A DNA stretch of 64,000 nucleotides from Stenogyne calaminthoides (GCA_037126765.1 JBBCBC010000025.1:14130175-14194174); one strand, 5' to 3'; positions 22,348 through 34,083 are shown, counted from the stretch's first letter. A program made the numbers and translations. Notes: a model not told the origin generated them from the sequence alone.

Positions 22348-22620
22348 ATGACGTCGGTTGATGTTGGCGGTTTGTTGTAAAATATCTTGGTTAATATTTC
22401 TGATAACATTTGAATTTGTTATTCCTCCTAACATTAACTCCTTTTATATATTGTTTTTAATGCCTTTGAATGCAAAATGAAGACCTAAAATATTCCAGGT
22501 CATGCGATGCAGTTTCAAATAGTGGAGTATCAGGTGCATGAAAAGGCTTTCAAGGAAGATGGAGTTAGTGGGGGAAGTGTTTTTAGGTCCTTCCAGATTG
22601 ACCTAGTGATTGAGATTCAG
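22348..22620 (+). CDS. possible two-exon gene fragment, unrecognised
   Basis: An ATG at 22348 opens MTSVDVG; a GT donor follows at 22370. An acceptor (TTCCAG) at 22498 starts an exon that runs open to a CAG/GT donor at 22620/22621. Joined, the two parts stay in one frame for 48 codons and read on as GHAMQFQIVEYQVHEKAF and later GGSVFRSFQIDLVIEIQ. The composition looks like protein rather than random AT-rich sequence. I found no downstream exon or stop that completes it and do not recognise the family. It may be a gene remnant or a real short gene with distant exons. Confidence 0.25.
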
Positions 22621-24918
22621 GTGTGCACGTTGCCTATATATACAAGTTGCAAAGATCAACAAGAACAAGCAAAGTAAACAAGTATCAATCTATTGAGTGT
22701 TCTAGTACATGTAAGTTGATAGGATCGTTACTCTCGTGTTTAGATTGTGCAATTATTATCACATTCCAAGCAACGTCCATTGGTTTAGTTCTTAGATTGA
22801 TTAGGGTCAAATGATATCAATCTTCAGTTACGTAGAATAAATCATTTGGTTGTGTAAAACATTACATTAAATCCTTTCAAGATTTTATAATCATTGTACA
22901 AAATTTATGTTTATGTCACTGCTTGTTAAAGTGAATACATTCATCTTCATGCACACATAAACTAATCTAGTCTATGTAAAACTTTGAAACCATTTGCATG
23001 TATTTTTAAATCTTTCGTTGTTTACTGTTGTGTCACATGTTACAATATTTTACAAAAAAAATTCTCTGAAAAAACTCTTTTACGCAGGGGCGGACGCAAG
23101 ATTTTTTTTTTAGAAATGAGGCACAAATCGCCAAAGAGCAAAGTCGATTTATTAAAATAAGATCAGTTACAAAATACCATACTCCGAATAAATGATAGTA
23201 TAGTATTACATTATTTTCTAATTTAGCAGAAATCTTTAAGATTATAAAAACCATCCAACTTGCTTCACTTTTATAAATTATATCTTCTAAAACAAGTTAT
23301 ATCATTCGAATAATACATAGATCATGAATACCAAAAAGCTTCACACTCTAGGATTTTCCTTCAATAGGGATGAATCGGTTGACCCCCTCTTTTAGTTTCA
23401 AAATCAAATTTACTGAAAGATATTTTTTTAAAACCTTGCTTTAAAAAAAAAAATCATTGTTCGCTAGGGACTCACATCAAATAAAAATTATAAAATACAT
23501 AGCAACATAACTGATGAACATAAATATGAAGATTTGTTTTATTTCAAATACACCAATAAATCATGATAGACACACTTGAAAATATTTTGTCAAATGAAAC
23601 TCTCCTTATTAAACTTGTTCATAATGTTAAATTGATATCATTACATTTATAAACTAATATCATTACTCTTATAAACTAATACCCATAACATTAGATATTG
23701 TGATATTAGTTTATAAATGTAATAATATAAAATAATATGTATTATGATCGATTAGTTTGATTAATTCAATATATAAATGTGTATTATTTTCCCATATTGT
23801 ATGTCCATATTTTCATTTATTCATATACAGACTAAAAAATATCAACATCTTCCTTTTCAAAGTGTTAAAACGTCATTGTCCAAATTATACTACATCTCAC
23901 CGTGAAATCGTCTCGCGCAAGCTCATTATTAAATGTATATTTTTGATTGTGTAGTATATAGAATTTTAAATTTATATATATATAATATTATTTTATAATA
24001 TAATTTTATTTTCTACTCACGTATATTACACGAAATTATTTAAATTAAAATGTTTACATCATTTAATTTCATCACGCTTCCCTTGCGATAAAGCCAAAAA
24101 TATGTAAAAGCATATAATTATAGTGGGCCATATATATGAATATGCATTAAGGTGACGGCATATAGCTTGACTGCTTTGGTTTAAATGGGCCCTCCATAAT
24201 TACCAAAAATAATCAATTAATGCCCCACTTTCATACTACATTCGATTTTCGGCTCTAAATTTAGCTTTCCGTGTTGGTAACACATTCTTCCGTTTATTAA
24301 AAAGAAAAAGCATATTTTATTTGTATTAAAAAGAAAATGCATATTCCATTGTTTTGGAATATATAAGATTCTTCGTTCCAATTTTTTTCTTTTTTTTTTA
24401 CATTTTTAATTTTATTTTTTATTTTAACGTATAAAAATGTATAAAATAATTTTTTTTTTTATTAAGATTTAAAATATTAAAATAATTTTTCAGAAAACAC
24501 GATATATAATAAGATTTGACGAAGATATAATATTTTATGTGAAACTAAATAATATAATATCCCTCCTTAAAACTCACTTTATCATTTTAAATATTAATAA
24601 ACAACAAATATACAACTTGTTTATCCTTTACTAAAAAACTATTAATATGAAAAAAAAGTTGCATGGTTCAATGTAAATAAGAGTTTTTGGACTTAAATTA
24701 AATATAATATTTTATGAAAACTAAATAATATAGATTAAATTGGTTTTGGAATCAATAAAATATTATTTAATTGTAATTAAAGATATTTATGATCTCAAAA
24801 TCGGGCATTTTAATTTTATAAAAATTAAAAGTGATAAATTAAATCACGTAGTTCAAAATCGATTTTTCGGTGAGTGATAAATTAAATCCAACACACTTTT
24901 TTTTTATGAATTAAATAG
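22621..24918. other. gene-free AT-rich stretch
   Basis: No gene seen. At about 23087 there is CAGGGGCGGACGCAAGA, a typical plant hAT-type terminus resembling the left end of the element at 43054, but I saw no matching right end nearby, so it is probably a fragment. The rest is AT-rich with many homopolymers. Confidence 0.4.
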
Positions 24919-25070
24919 TGTTGGGAAATGTAGGAGAATTAATTAGGAATTAATACATCTCACATTGAATAATTAGAGTATTTAACAACTCCTTATAAGT
25001 AGGAGTTTGTTAGTAGAATTCAATTATAGTGGCTAATAGTGGTTCATAGCCTGGCGTCTTGTGCACCCTT
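24919..25070 (+). repeat. LTR-like fragment
   Basis: TGTTGGGAAATGTAGGAG, then CTCACATTGAATAATTAG and CTTATAAGTAGGAG, is the usual layout of a plant LTR start followed by its TATA region. No partner LTR or coding region was found. Confidence 0.3.
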
Positions 25071-25160
25071 TATCTGGCCCGTCTTGAAAGCTTGAAGTCT
25101 CTGGACCTTGGTTTACTCATTGGGTTATGGAGCCTGAGTTGGGAAGGAGTCCAGGGCGCA

Positions 25161-25890
25161 AGAGACGCTCGATTAGTTTAGGTCGAACACTTTTTGCTCG
25201 ATCAAGGAGGCGAGGTCGTCTGCCGCCGATTCGAGGAGGACAAAGCGCTCAACCGGGTGAGGTCGTGCACTTCCTGGCCGACCAAGGAAATGAGGTCGTG
25301 CGGCGAGTTCGTCTTGCCAGGTCGTGCACTTCCCATGACCAAGGCGAGTGGTACTTCCGCTCGACCAGGAGGCGAGGTCGCGTGCGGTCTGGATTTGCCA
25401 AGGATCCGATTATTTGCATATGATAGGAGATTTAGTTTCCCTCAAGAATTGCTTGAGACCAAGTTGTTGCCTTCTAGACTTTTTTTTGTCGAGGATCAAG
25501 TCCTTTGCGCTTTTTGTAGACTCTTACTTGGGGGCTAAGTTGTTTGCCTTATTAGTAATCTAGTTTTTTTTGTATAAATAACCCGCGACTCAGGAGACGC
25601 TCGTCGATTAAGGTCGAGCACTTTTGCTCGACCAAGGCGAGGTCGCATGCGAGTCGATTCCATGGAGGACAAAGCGCTCAACCCGTTGAGGTCGTTACTT
25701 CGGACCAAGGAGGCGAGGTCGTCGATTCCTTTGGCCAAGGATCGATTGGATCCGATTATTTGCATATGATAGGAGATTTAGTTTCCTTCTAGGAATTGCT
25801 TGAGACCAAGTTGTTGCCTTCCTTTTGGCGAGGACGAAGTCACCGAGGGGGCTAAGTTGTTTGCTTTTGAATCCTAGGATCACTATCTTG
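25161..25890 (+). repeat. GC-rich tandem duplication, probably retroelement-derived
   Basis: Two diverged units (about 25161-25560 and 25592-25880) share AGACGCTCG, GCTCGACCAAGG-type words, GAGGACAAAGCGCTCAAC, CCGATTATTTGCATATGATA and GGAGATTTAGTTTCC, then GGGGCTAAGTTGTTTGC. Within each unit GCGAGGTCGT and GACCAAGG recur several times. The overlapping open frames are arginine-rich shadows of this composition, not genes. Confidence 0.55.
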
Positions 25891-26021
25891 TATGGTCATA
25901 CTGAAAAACTAATAGATCTCTTTTAGAGTGCTCCCCAGATGTAGTCGATTACTTGGGTAACTAAAGTTGTTCTTTAATGTCTTATTTCTCCATAATTGTT
26001 TAATTCCTAGAACTTTTTTTT

Positions 26022-26640
26022 TGTTGGGCTAGAGGCCCATATTTTTTTGGAGCTTGGCCCAACTAAAATAATATGAACCCAACATCTGAGCCAATCCAGA
26101 TTGGGTTGGCCCAAGTGAATTTTAGCACATGTCTGCAGAAATTCGAATTTGAATTCAGACGAACCTGGACGTCGGGATGTCAAGGTTCATGGATGTTTCT
26201 CTTGAAAATTTGTAACGATTCAGTTACAATCTGACCATCAATTCCATAACTCCTTAAATTCAATTACATAACTCAAAAATTGAATTGGGAGGCCCATTAT
26301 CGATTGAAACATGCTCTATAAATAGGGGCCCATGCATGATTTTTCAACACACTGAAAATACTGCAAATTTGAGCTCACAAAAATCATGCATTCTGCACAC
26401 CCGATTTTTCCTGCATTTTAGAGTGCAGCCTTCTCCTTGTGCCAATTTAGTTCGTTGGAGCTTTACACGTTGCGGTGTTGCATGTGTAAAGATGAAAGTC
26501 ATTTTACCTTGGGAAATGATACGTCAAATCGAGAGCACTACCGAGTCGTATTTTGTTTTGCGGGAAAAGGTTCCACCTTGACTCAACTTTGGTGAGTTCT
26601 TCTTGTTTTTGTTTATTTTATTTTTCCTTGTGCGGTTGCA
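26022..26640 (+). repeat. possible solo LTR
   Basis: It begins TGTTGGGCTAGAGGCCC and carries TATAAATAGGGGCCC at 26317-26331. The right boundary is not clear, and no PBS or coding region follows. Confidence 0.3.
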
Positions 26641-27213
26641 GTTGTTTGTGTGTAGTTTGAGTATTCCAGAAATCTGCTAGTGCGTGCGATGTTCAAGTTA
26701 TATTCCAAAATTGCTATGTGCTAAGATAGAATTGTTGAAAAGTAATACTTATTTTACTGAAAAGTACTAGTTCTTTTATTGTAAAGTACTATTTTATTTT
26801 TTCGCATTTCAAAAAACGTGATTTTAAATTAGCTATACTTTGCGTAAAAACCGAAATCAGATATGCCTATTATAAAAGCTGTCGTCGTCATGGATCCGCC
26901 GGATAATGGGATAGTATTAGCGGTGTCATTAATTTTGGTAGACTTTAGCGAAAAAAACGAAGAGATCGGTTTTTTCCGCGTCATCGGAAATTTTGGTAAT
27001 TTAGCGACGGTTTTTGAAATATAAATACACGCCCAAATACACGCCCATTTATTTATTTCATCAATCAAATCGAAAAGCAATACAAACAAGCCTCGTTCAT
27101 CTATTCTTTGATATTCACGATACTACTTTAATTATTTTTTTCAGTATATTTATTTATATTTTAATTTTATTTTATATAATATAATTAATATATAAATTTC
27201 ATATTTTATTTAG

Positions 27214-27762
27214 ATGGCTGCTGAAAGTGGCGACGTTCCTGCTTCATCCAGAAGGCCTACTACTGGTTTGTTTATCAATATTGTTAATGGAGCATAAGTG
27301 TTGTTGTTTTATACGATAATAATTATATAATTAATTAATTTAATATAATAATTATTAATTACAGATTTATTTTTAATGTGTTATAGTATTGTACACGGTC
27401 ACGAGGCTTTCTCAGATAGCCAAAGAACGCCATTATCTTGGTGGGAATTGTTGTCAACGCTTATCGTTGGAAAAATGTGTCAACTGATCAGCGTCAATTG
27501 TATTTTGAGGAGTTTAAGGTATAAAATTTACTTAAAATATTTTATTTTAATATATATTGTTAAAATTAATTTAATTAATTATTGTATTATTTTTGAAATA
27601 TAGAAACAAACTACGTGGAGTCCCGAGCTCGAGACCGATGTAGTTTATAATGCATTTTGTAAACTTGCTCAATCGCTTTACCATGACATGATGTACAAGT
27701 GGCGTACACAGTGGAGGGAACATGGGGTGGATTTATCAGAAGAACTTGGGCACGAAGTTTGA
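27214..27762 (+). pseudogene. small first gene of the CACTA element (transposase-24-like)
   Basis: Exon 1 is 27214-27265 (MAAESGDVPASSRRPTT, donor GTTTGT). A second exon ends at 27518 (DQRQLYFEEFK, donor GTATAA). The third is 27604-27762, from KQTTWSPELETDVVYNAF to ELGHEV and TGA. The Y-x-F-K then F-x-K-L-A-x-x-L-Y pattern resembles plant En/Spm transposase-24 proteins, which often accompany TNP2. The frame of exon 2 is interrupted by TAG near 27416, so either its acceptor is further down or it is broken. A TATA-like ATATAAATA at about 27018 precedes it. Confidence 0.45.
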
Positions 27763-27911
27763 AAGTCGATTGTAGTTGTTTGGAGGGCAGATCCCTTCTA
27801 GGATCATTGTTATTTTAATTATGTTATGAACAATTTTTAATTTTATGTTTTTGTTTTTAATTTTTAATTAGTATTGAACAATTTTAATTTATGTTTTTTT
27901 TTAAATCGTGT

Positions 27912-28020
27912 ATTTAGCGACGGACTTAGCGACGGTTATTTAAAATTCTGTCGCTAAACCGTCGCTATTAACGACGGAAATATCCGTCGCTAGACCGTCG
28001 TCGCTAAATCCGTCGCTAAA
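27912..28020. repeat. internal cluster of TAGCGACGG repeats
   Basis: At least six copies of GCGACGG or its complement CCGTCGC occur within 110 bp, in both orientations, between the two genes of the CACTA element. The same motif makes up the right subterminal block at 32820-33240, where a CACTA transposase accessory protein would be expected to bind. Confidence 0.65.
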
Positions 28021-28431
28021 ATTTAATAAAAACCAGGCACCTCAGCCTGCAGAAAAGTCGAAAATAAACAAAAACTTTCGAAAATCAAATTTTGTGTAGA
28101 TAGAGGCGAAAATTATTTTTTGAAGTGCATATTGTGTAGAGGAAAAATATTTACTCCTCAAGGACGATTTTACGGTACGTTTTCACATTTCTACCATTTA
28201 AAAATATATATAGTGTAATGTTATAAGTTTGGTATTGACATATATTTTATTGATAGTTTATGTTAAATGAATGTTGTGATCATAGCTAGATGAATATTGG
28301 GTAGATAGTTTATGTTAAATGAATGTATTTGATGTTATTTGATAGAAGAATATATTTGGATATTTACATATACAGACGAAACTCTGTCAAATTTTTTGTA
28401 GAATTAACATATTGATAATGATTTGAAACAG

Positions 28432-31400
28432 ATGGAATATCCGAATTGTCAGTGGATGTATTCGACTCCTCGACTTATCAAAGGAAGTATAAATATGGAG
28501 TTCTTGAATGAAGTTAATAACTTCATTCAGTTTGCAATTAATCATGGTGCAGCAAATTCAGAAGGTCGTATAAGATGTCTGTGTAGTGCAAAAAAATGTC
28601 AAAACAAGTCATACAGAGAGACTGTGGATGTTCAGACACAGAGAGACTGTGGATGTTCAGACACATATCATCATGAATGGTTTTGTTCCATATTACTATA
28701 ATTGGACACGTCATGGTGAAGAGCGGTGGAATGTTGATTTCAATGACCTTGAAGTGTATTATAATACTCTTGAATACAATGAGACACACGATGATCATGG
28801 ATTCGATGATCCTGGAGTACAGTTCGAGCCACCTGCAGTGGATACACCAGATATGTATCATACGATGATCAGGGAAGCTGGTGTGATTCAAGATGAGGCT
28901 ATGGAGGAGGAACCAAATGAGGAAGCAGCTAATTTTTAGAGAATACTCAAAGCAGCTGACGAAGATCTGTATGATGGATGTCAAACTCACTCTCTGTTGT
29001 CATTCAATGCTCGACTCATGGCTATCAAGGCTGAGAACAAACTTTCTCAAAGAGACTATAACCAGATTAGTAAGTTGATCAATGAGGTCTGTCCTCCCGG
29101 TAATAAGGTGCCTACTACAGAATATCAAGCCAAGAATTTGTTGAAGAGTATGGGTCTACCAGTAGAGAGTATTGATTGTTGTATCAATAACTGCATGTTA
29201 TTCTGGGGTAATGAAGAAGGCGTTAATCTTGATAAGTACAAATTTTGTGGGCACTCTCTTTGTAAAAGTACCATGCCGGAATCGGAGTGACTACGAGTCG
29301 GAAGCGAAATAAGAAGAAGAAAGTGGCAAATAAAATGATGTATTACCTCCCTATCATTCCTCGGCCCGAGAGATTGTATCAATCTAGTGCCACGCCCAAA
29401 GATATGACATGGCATCATCGTAGACCGATCCTCATACCTTAGAGATGAGACACCTACGACTCGATGGCACGGAAACATCTTGGCGAGGTATTTTCTATTT
29501 TTTTTACGATTTAACCTAGGAATATTCGGTTAGGTCTCAAAGATCGATGGTTTTTGTCCATTTGGAATGCACGCGATGGCGATATTCGTTATGGCGGTTA
29601 TATTGACTCAGATAATCTACCTCCGTGGATGTGCATGAAGCCCCAAACGATGTTTCTCACGGTATTGGTACCTGGTCCAAAGAATCCAAAGGACAAACTA
29701 GATGTTTTCCTTCAGCCCCTGATAAGAGACTTAATACATCTGTGGGATAATGGAGTGCTGACATACGATGTATCGAGAAAGTAGAACTTCACGATGAGGG
29801 TTGCCCTGCTCTGGATGATCAACGACTATCCTGCGTACTCCATGTTGTCCGGATGGGGGACGGCTGGGAAACAAGCATGTCCTTACTGCATGGAGGATTC
29901 TGACGCTTTCAGTCTCCCGCTTAGCAGAAAAGTTTCATAGTTTGATAACCATCGAAAGTTTTTACCAGAAGATCATCCTTTTCGAAAAAATAAAAATGAC
30001 TTTATCAAGAACACAGTCGTTATAAAAAGGGTTTGAAAAAGAGATCAGGTATTTTTATATTTGTTGTTTTAAATTAATTAATATATTTCTATCTACATAT
30101 GATAAATTAATTAACTTATAACTATTTGCATTCATGCAGGTAAAAGGTTGTTAAATCAAAATAATCAGAAGGGATTGAGAAAAATAACAGAAAAACATGC
30201 GGAGGAGCATAATAAAATGGTACCGGGTGGTTGGAAGAAGAAGAGCATTTTCTGGGACTTGCCCTACTGGAGCTCACTTTTGATTCGACACAACTTAGAT
30301 GTGATGCACATCGAAAAGAATGTGTTCGATAACTTGTTCCACACAATCATGAACACAGAGGGCAAGACAAAAGACACTGCAAAGTCGCGTGATGAGCTGA
30401 ACGAGATATGCAAACGTTATCACTTGATCTTATAATTATTTTTTTATTATATATCTATAGGTATCTACATAACTTGAAGCTCAATGCTAAACAAAAGGTA
30501 AAAGTTGAAGCATCAATTGTTAATGCCTACTTGTGTGAGGAGGTTACAACATTTTGTTCTTACTATTTCGAGGATCATGTTAGAACAAGGTTGAGAAACG
30601 AGCCTCGTAATTACGACGGTAGAGGCACAGACAATGTTGTTGATGATATTGAGGGTATGTTGTCTGTGTTTAAGTTTCCAGGCCGATGTTTGGGTAAGAC
30701 AAATGAACGGCGATTGTTGAACCGACAAGAGATTGAAGCTGCACATAAATATGTGTTATTCAATTGTGAGGAAGTCCAACCGTACATTGAGTAAGTATTT
30801 CATATACGTATCATTTACATAATTATTAGAATATTAATTAATTTATTATATAATAGTTGATTAATATAATATATTGCTTTCAATTAGGATCTTTACTGAA
30901 GAGCTACACCATATAGATCCAAACATCTCAGATGCACAAGTAGGTGAATATATTACTCGTGGTTTTGCAGAGTGGTTCCAAAACTATGTGAGTGGCTCTA
31001 AACTGTTGTTTATTAATAAATTCATATTAAATGTTTACAATTATATATTTAACCTCAAATCGTAGCGTCACAAGGCTATAATGGTGGAATTGTGAACCCA
31101 TTCATGCGGGATCTCAGTAGAGGACCACTACGTGTGGTCAACATGTACCAAGGATACTATGTAAATGGTTACAAATTTCATACAGTGGATTATGCATCGA
31201 CCAAATCTCCATCGTGAAATAAAGGGTGTTTGCATTAACAAGTCAATGTTCGATGGAGAAAGCCGTGACTACTTCGGACACCTGCAAGAATTTGTTGAAG
31301 TAGGATATTTGGGGTTCCCTGAGAAGATTGTTGTGTTGTTCAAGTGTGATTGGTATGGTCCATCTGCTTCAGGAATAAGGATTCATCCCGAATACAAACT

Positions 31401-31829
31401 GGTCGATGTTCATAGAAGAAGAAGATATCGGGGGTATGATCCATTTGTGTTTGCTGCTCAGGTATCCCAAGTATACTACTGCACGTATCCAGGTTCGAAA
31501 GCAAATAATGAATGGATGGATGTTTGCAAAGTAAAGGCGAGATCACTGGTGCAAGTTCCTAAACCGGATTCAACTGCCGTAGTTGACGACGCTCCATTCC
31601 AAACGGAAACAGTTGCCACTCAAACTGAAGTGCATACAAGAGATTTCAATCTTTTTCAGAGACTTAATAAACCAAATCCAGTTTGATAGAGATTGACAAA
31701 AGAGAAGGGAATGAAGATGGTGAGAAAGAGGAGAATGAAGACGGTGATGAGGAAGTGGAGGACGAGGAGGAGGATGAGGAGGACGAGGAGGAGGATGAGG
31801 ATGGGGGCAACGATGAGGATGACGAATAA
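28432..31829 (+). pseudogene. CACTA TNP2-type transposase, broken
   Basis: The ATG is at 28432. Order of parts: transposase-associated domain (QWMYSTPRLIKGSINMEFL, about 28450-28750), a linker, TNP2 core (about 29000-30430, with WNARDGDIRYGGYID and NLDVMHIEKNVFDNL), a DUF4218-type domain (about 30470-30960), a DUF4216-type domain (about 31240-31500, with GRIRIHPEYK-like text and WMDVCKVKARSLVQVP) and an acidic Asp/Glu tail ending in TAA at 31829. Some gaps behave like introns (30047-30139, 30795-30887). It is broken by a 25-bp tandem duplication (28613-28662) that shifts frame, TAG at 28937 and 29782, and further shifts. It would excise and insert the element if intact. Confidence 0.8.
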
Positions 31830-31959
31830 TAATTATATTGTATTTCATTTGTAATATTTCACGTTGACAACGCTCTATTATGATATTACAAGTTATTTAA
31901 TTTTGTTCTAAACATAATTTATTTTTTGGTAATTATCCAATATAAATTTAAAAAACTAT

Positions 31960-32540
31960 AATCATTGTAAATATAAAAATAACTAAATTATTATATTAAA
32001 ATGTAATTGAATCATTAATTAATTAAGATAATTGAAAAAAAAAAATTGTAAATTAATATAGAATTAATTTTATTAAAAATAAGTTTAAAAAAATACGATT
32101 TTAATTTAATTAATTTAATTATAAATTATAAATTATAAATATAAATTATTATATTAAAATGTAATTGAATTATTAAATAAGATAATTGAAATAAAAAATT
32201 TTAAAAAAATTAATTGTAAATTAATATAGAATTAATTTTATTAAAAATAAGTTAAAAAATACGATTTTAATTTAATTATAAGTTATAAATTAAAAATATA
32301 AATTATTATATTAAAATATAATTTAATTATTAAATAAGATAATTGAAATAAAAAATTTAAAAAAAAATAATTGTAAATTAATATAGAATTAATTTTATTA
32401 AAAATAAGTTTAAAAAAATATGATTTAAATTTAATTAATTTAATTATAAGTTATAAATAAAAAATATAAATTATTATATTAAAATGTAATTGAATTATTA
32501 AATAAGATAATTGAAATAAAGAATTTTAAAAAAAATGAAA
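31960..32540. repeat. AT-rich tandem repeat, ~160-bp unit
   Basis: A unit containing TGTAAATTAATATAGAATTA and TTTTATTAAAAATAAG recurs at about 32047, 32215 and 32373 (periods about 168 and 158 bp), with a partial copy after that. It sits between the transposase and the right subterminal region. Confidence 0.7.
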
Positions 32541-32734
32541 AAAAATGAATTTTAGGACATATACAATTAAATTCATTAAGTAAACGCAAAGAAACAAGTG
32601 CCCGAGCCGAATTGATCCCCGCTCGGGCGTTCAAGGTCCCATGTTCGGTCCCCCACGGGAGCGAATAAATGCATCATTTAATTGGGAGGCTTGGTGACTT
32701 ATATATGAGATGCTTGGTGGTTAGGTTTGAGATG

Positions 32735-32805
32735 GTCCGTGGCTCGGGTAGTTCGGTGCCCAACCAGATGCCCCCGGGCCCGGGTTCGAACCACCATAAG
32801 CCTTT
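32735..32805 (+). other. possible tRNA-derived segment
   Basis: GGCTCGGGTAGTTCGG followed 30-odd bases later by GGGTTCGAACCACC resembles tRNA D-arm and T-arm regions (B box GGTTCGANNCC). A-box agreement is poor. It lies in the CACTA 3' region, just before the subterminal repeats. Confidence 0.3.
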
Positions 32806-32819
32806 TTTTTTTCGAAAAT

Positions 32820-33254
32820 TCCCGATTTAGCGACGATTTTAGAGACGGAAACTGTCGTCGCTAAGACCGACGGAGTATTACCGTCGCAAATGTCGACGGT
32901 ATATTTCGTCGTTAATAACGACGGATTTTCGTCGTTGTTTGCGGCGGTATTATGACGTCATCACCGTCGATAAAATATCGACGGTTTAGCGACGGTTTTA
33001 GCGACGCTTATTCCGCCCGTGAACAGGACCCACTTTTCCGTCGACAAAACCGTCGCTATATTGCGACAGTAAAAAACCGTCGATAAGTAGAGACGGATTT
33101 ACTGCCGTCGTTAGTAGCGATGGTCTTGGAAAACACCGTCGCTATATTTTAGCGACCCTCGTTTCTCCGACGGTCAGAAAACCGTCGCTACAAACTGTAG
33201 CAACGGTTTTTACCGTCGCTAAAACCGTCGTAAATCACCATTTTTTTTGCAGTG
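32820..33254. repeat. CACTA right subterminal repeats and terminus
   Basis: More than fifteen GCGACGG / CCGTCGC-type words in both orientations, ending in GCAGTG at 33249-33254. This is the transposase-binding type of structure seen at CACTA ends. Confidence 0.8.
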
Positions 33255-33839
33255 TTTTTTAATTATTTCTCTCATATTGTAAGTCATCGTTGGGTGCTCT
33301 ATAAACCCAACACTTAATAATATATGTTCAATTCAAAATTAATTAAATTATTATAAAAATATAAATATTTATATACACTAATTGCACCATATGAGTCAAC
33401 CTTTTTTGAAAGGGTATTATTGTTTTACTAAAATGTATTAATTGATGTATGTTAGTCGTTTTTTTCTAAATGATAAAACAATATTACTTGTGTTCACGCA
33501 TATGAAAAAAATATCAGATTGAGTTAATGTCAATTCATTTGATATTGCACTGTTTCATATATAAATTTGTTAATATTTATATTATAATATGAATATTGAG
33601 TTATAACTGTAAATAAAAAAAGTACTAAGGTTTTAAAAATAACAAAATTCACCACACCAATAAATTGTAGACAAAACGCTTGTATACAAATTTGTTTGAA
33701 TTTAGATTTATGTTAACCGCGCAAATTAAAGTGGATTTTCCTCAAATTAGTATATATATTATTTCCATTCTCTCTTGTGTCAATATTACATTAAAAGTAA
33801 TGTCGCATTTATAATGAAGAATTTTGATAATTTTGCAAT
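33255..33839. other. gene-free AT-rich stretch
   Basis: Flank of the CACTA element. A short GTTGGGTGCTCTATAAACCC segment lies near 33290. Nothing else recognised. Confidence 0.4.
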
Positions 33840-33848
33840 ATTATATTA

Positions 33849-34083
33849 GACTAGGTCTCATGTGCACCCAGGTGCACCTTGCACTCATAATGCATTTTAA
33901 AAGCATGCAGTTATACAAAATAAAAACGTGCAACTATTCCAAACAGAAACATGCAACTATGTTCCCATATTAGCAGTTGCACTTTTCTGTGTAAATAAGT
34001 CACACTTTTCAGCATAACAAGTTGCACGCTTCTAAAAAGCACTATGAGTGCACGGTGCACCCTGATGCATACAAGACCTAGCC
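33849..34083. repeat. Mutator-like MITE with TGCACC ends
   Basis: The ends are GACTAGGTCTCATGTGCACC and, reverse-complemented, GGCTAGGTCTTGTATGCATC. They are flanked by a perfect 9-bp duplication, ATTATATTA (33840-33848 and 34084-34092), as for Mutator-like elements. The interior has several GTTGCAC / GTGCAAC words. Relatives: about 5908-6062, 46405-46622, perhaps 1997-2165. Confidence 0.75.

Larger units (their letters stand above)
26990..33254 (+). mobile_element. CACTA (En/Spm) transposon, left end not found
   Basis: A TNP2-type transposase gene (28432-31829) and a small upstream gene (27214-27762) are followed by a dense block of TAGCGACGG-type subterminal repeats and a right terminus at 33250-33254. 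On the minus strand the terminus reads CACTGCAAAAAAAATGGTG, a CACTA-class end. I could not find the matching left CACTG; only isolated TTAGCGACGG words at about 26998 and 27912-28020 are seen, so the left end may be deleted. The left coordinate is approximate. Confidence 0.8.

Noticed and set aside
25127..25538. Arginine-rich open frames in the GC-rich duplication
   Set aside because: Three overlapping frames are open at once, which is a composition effect, and none is kept in the second unit.
26346..26360. CACTGAAAATACTGC as the missing left CACTA terminus
   Set aside because: It does not continue into the GGTGATTTACGACGG sequence seen next to the right terminus and lies within the LTR-like region.
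28538..28990. 150-codon minus-strand open frame
   Set aside because: It lies opposite the transposase-associated domain and has no gene-like features of its own.
31570..31848. Minus-strand open frame rich in His and Pro
   Set aside because: It is the complement of the Asp/Glu-rich tail of the CACTA transposase (GAGGAGGATGAG-type codons).
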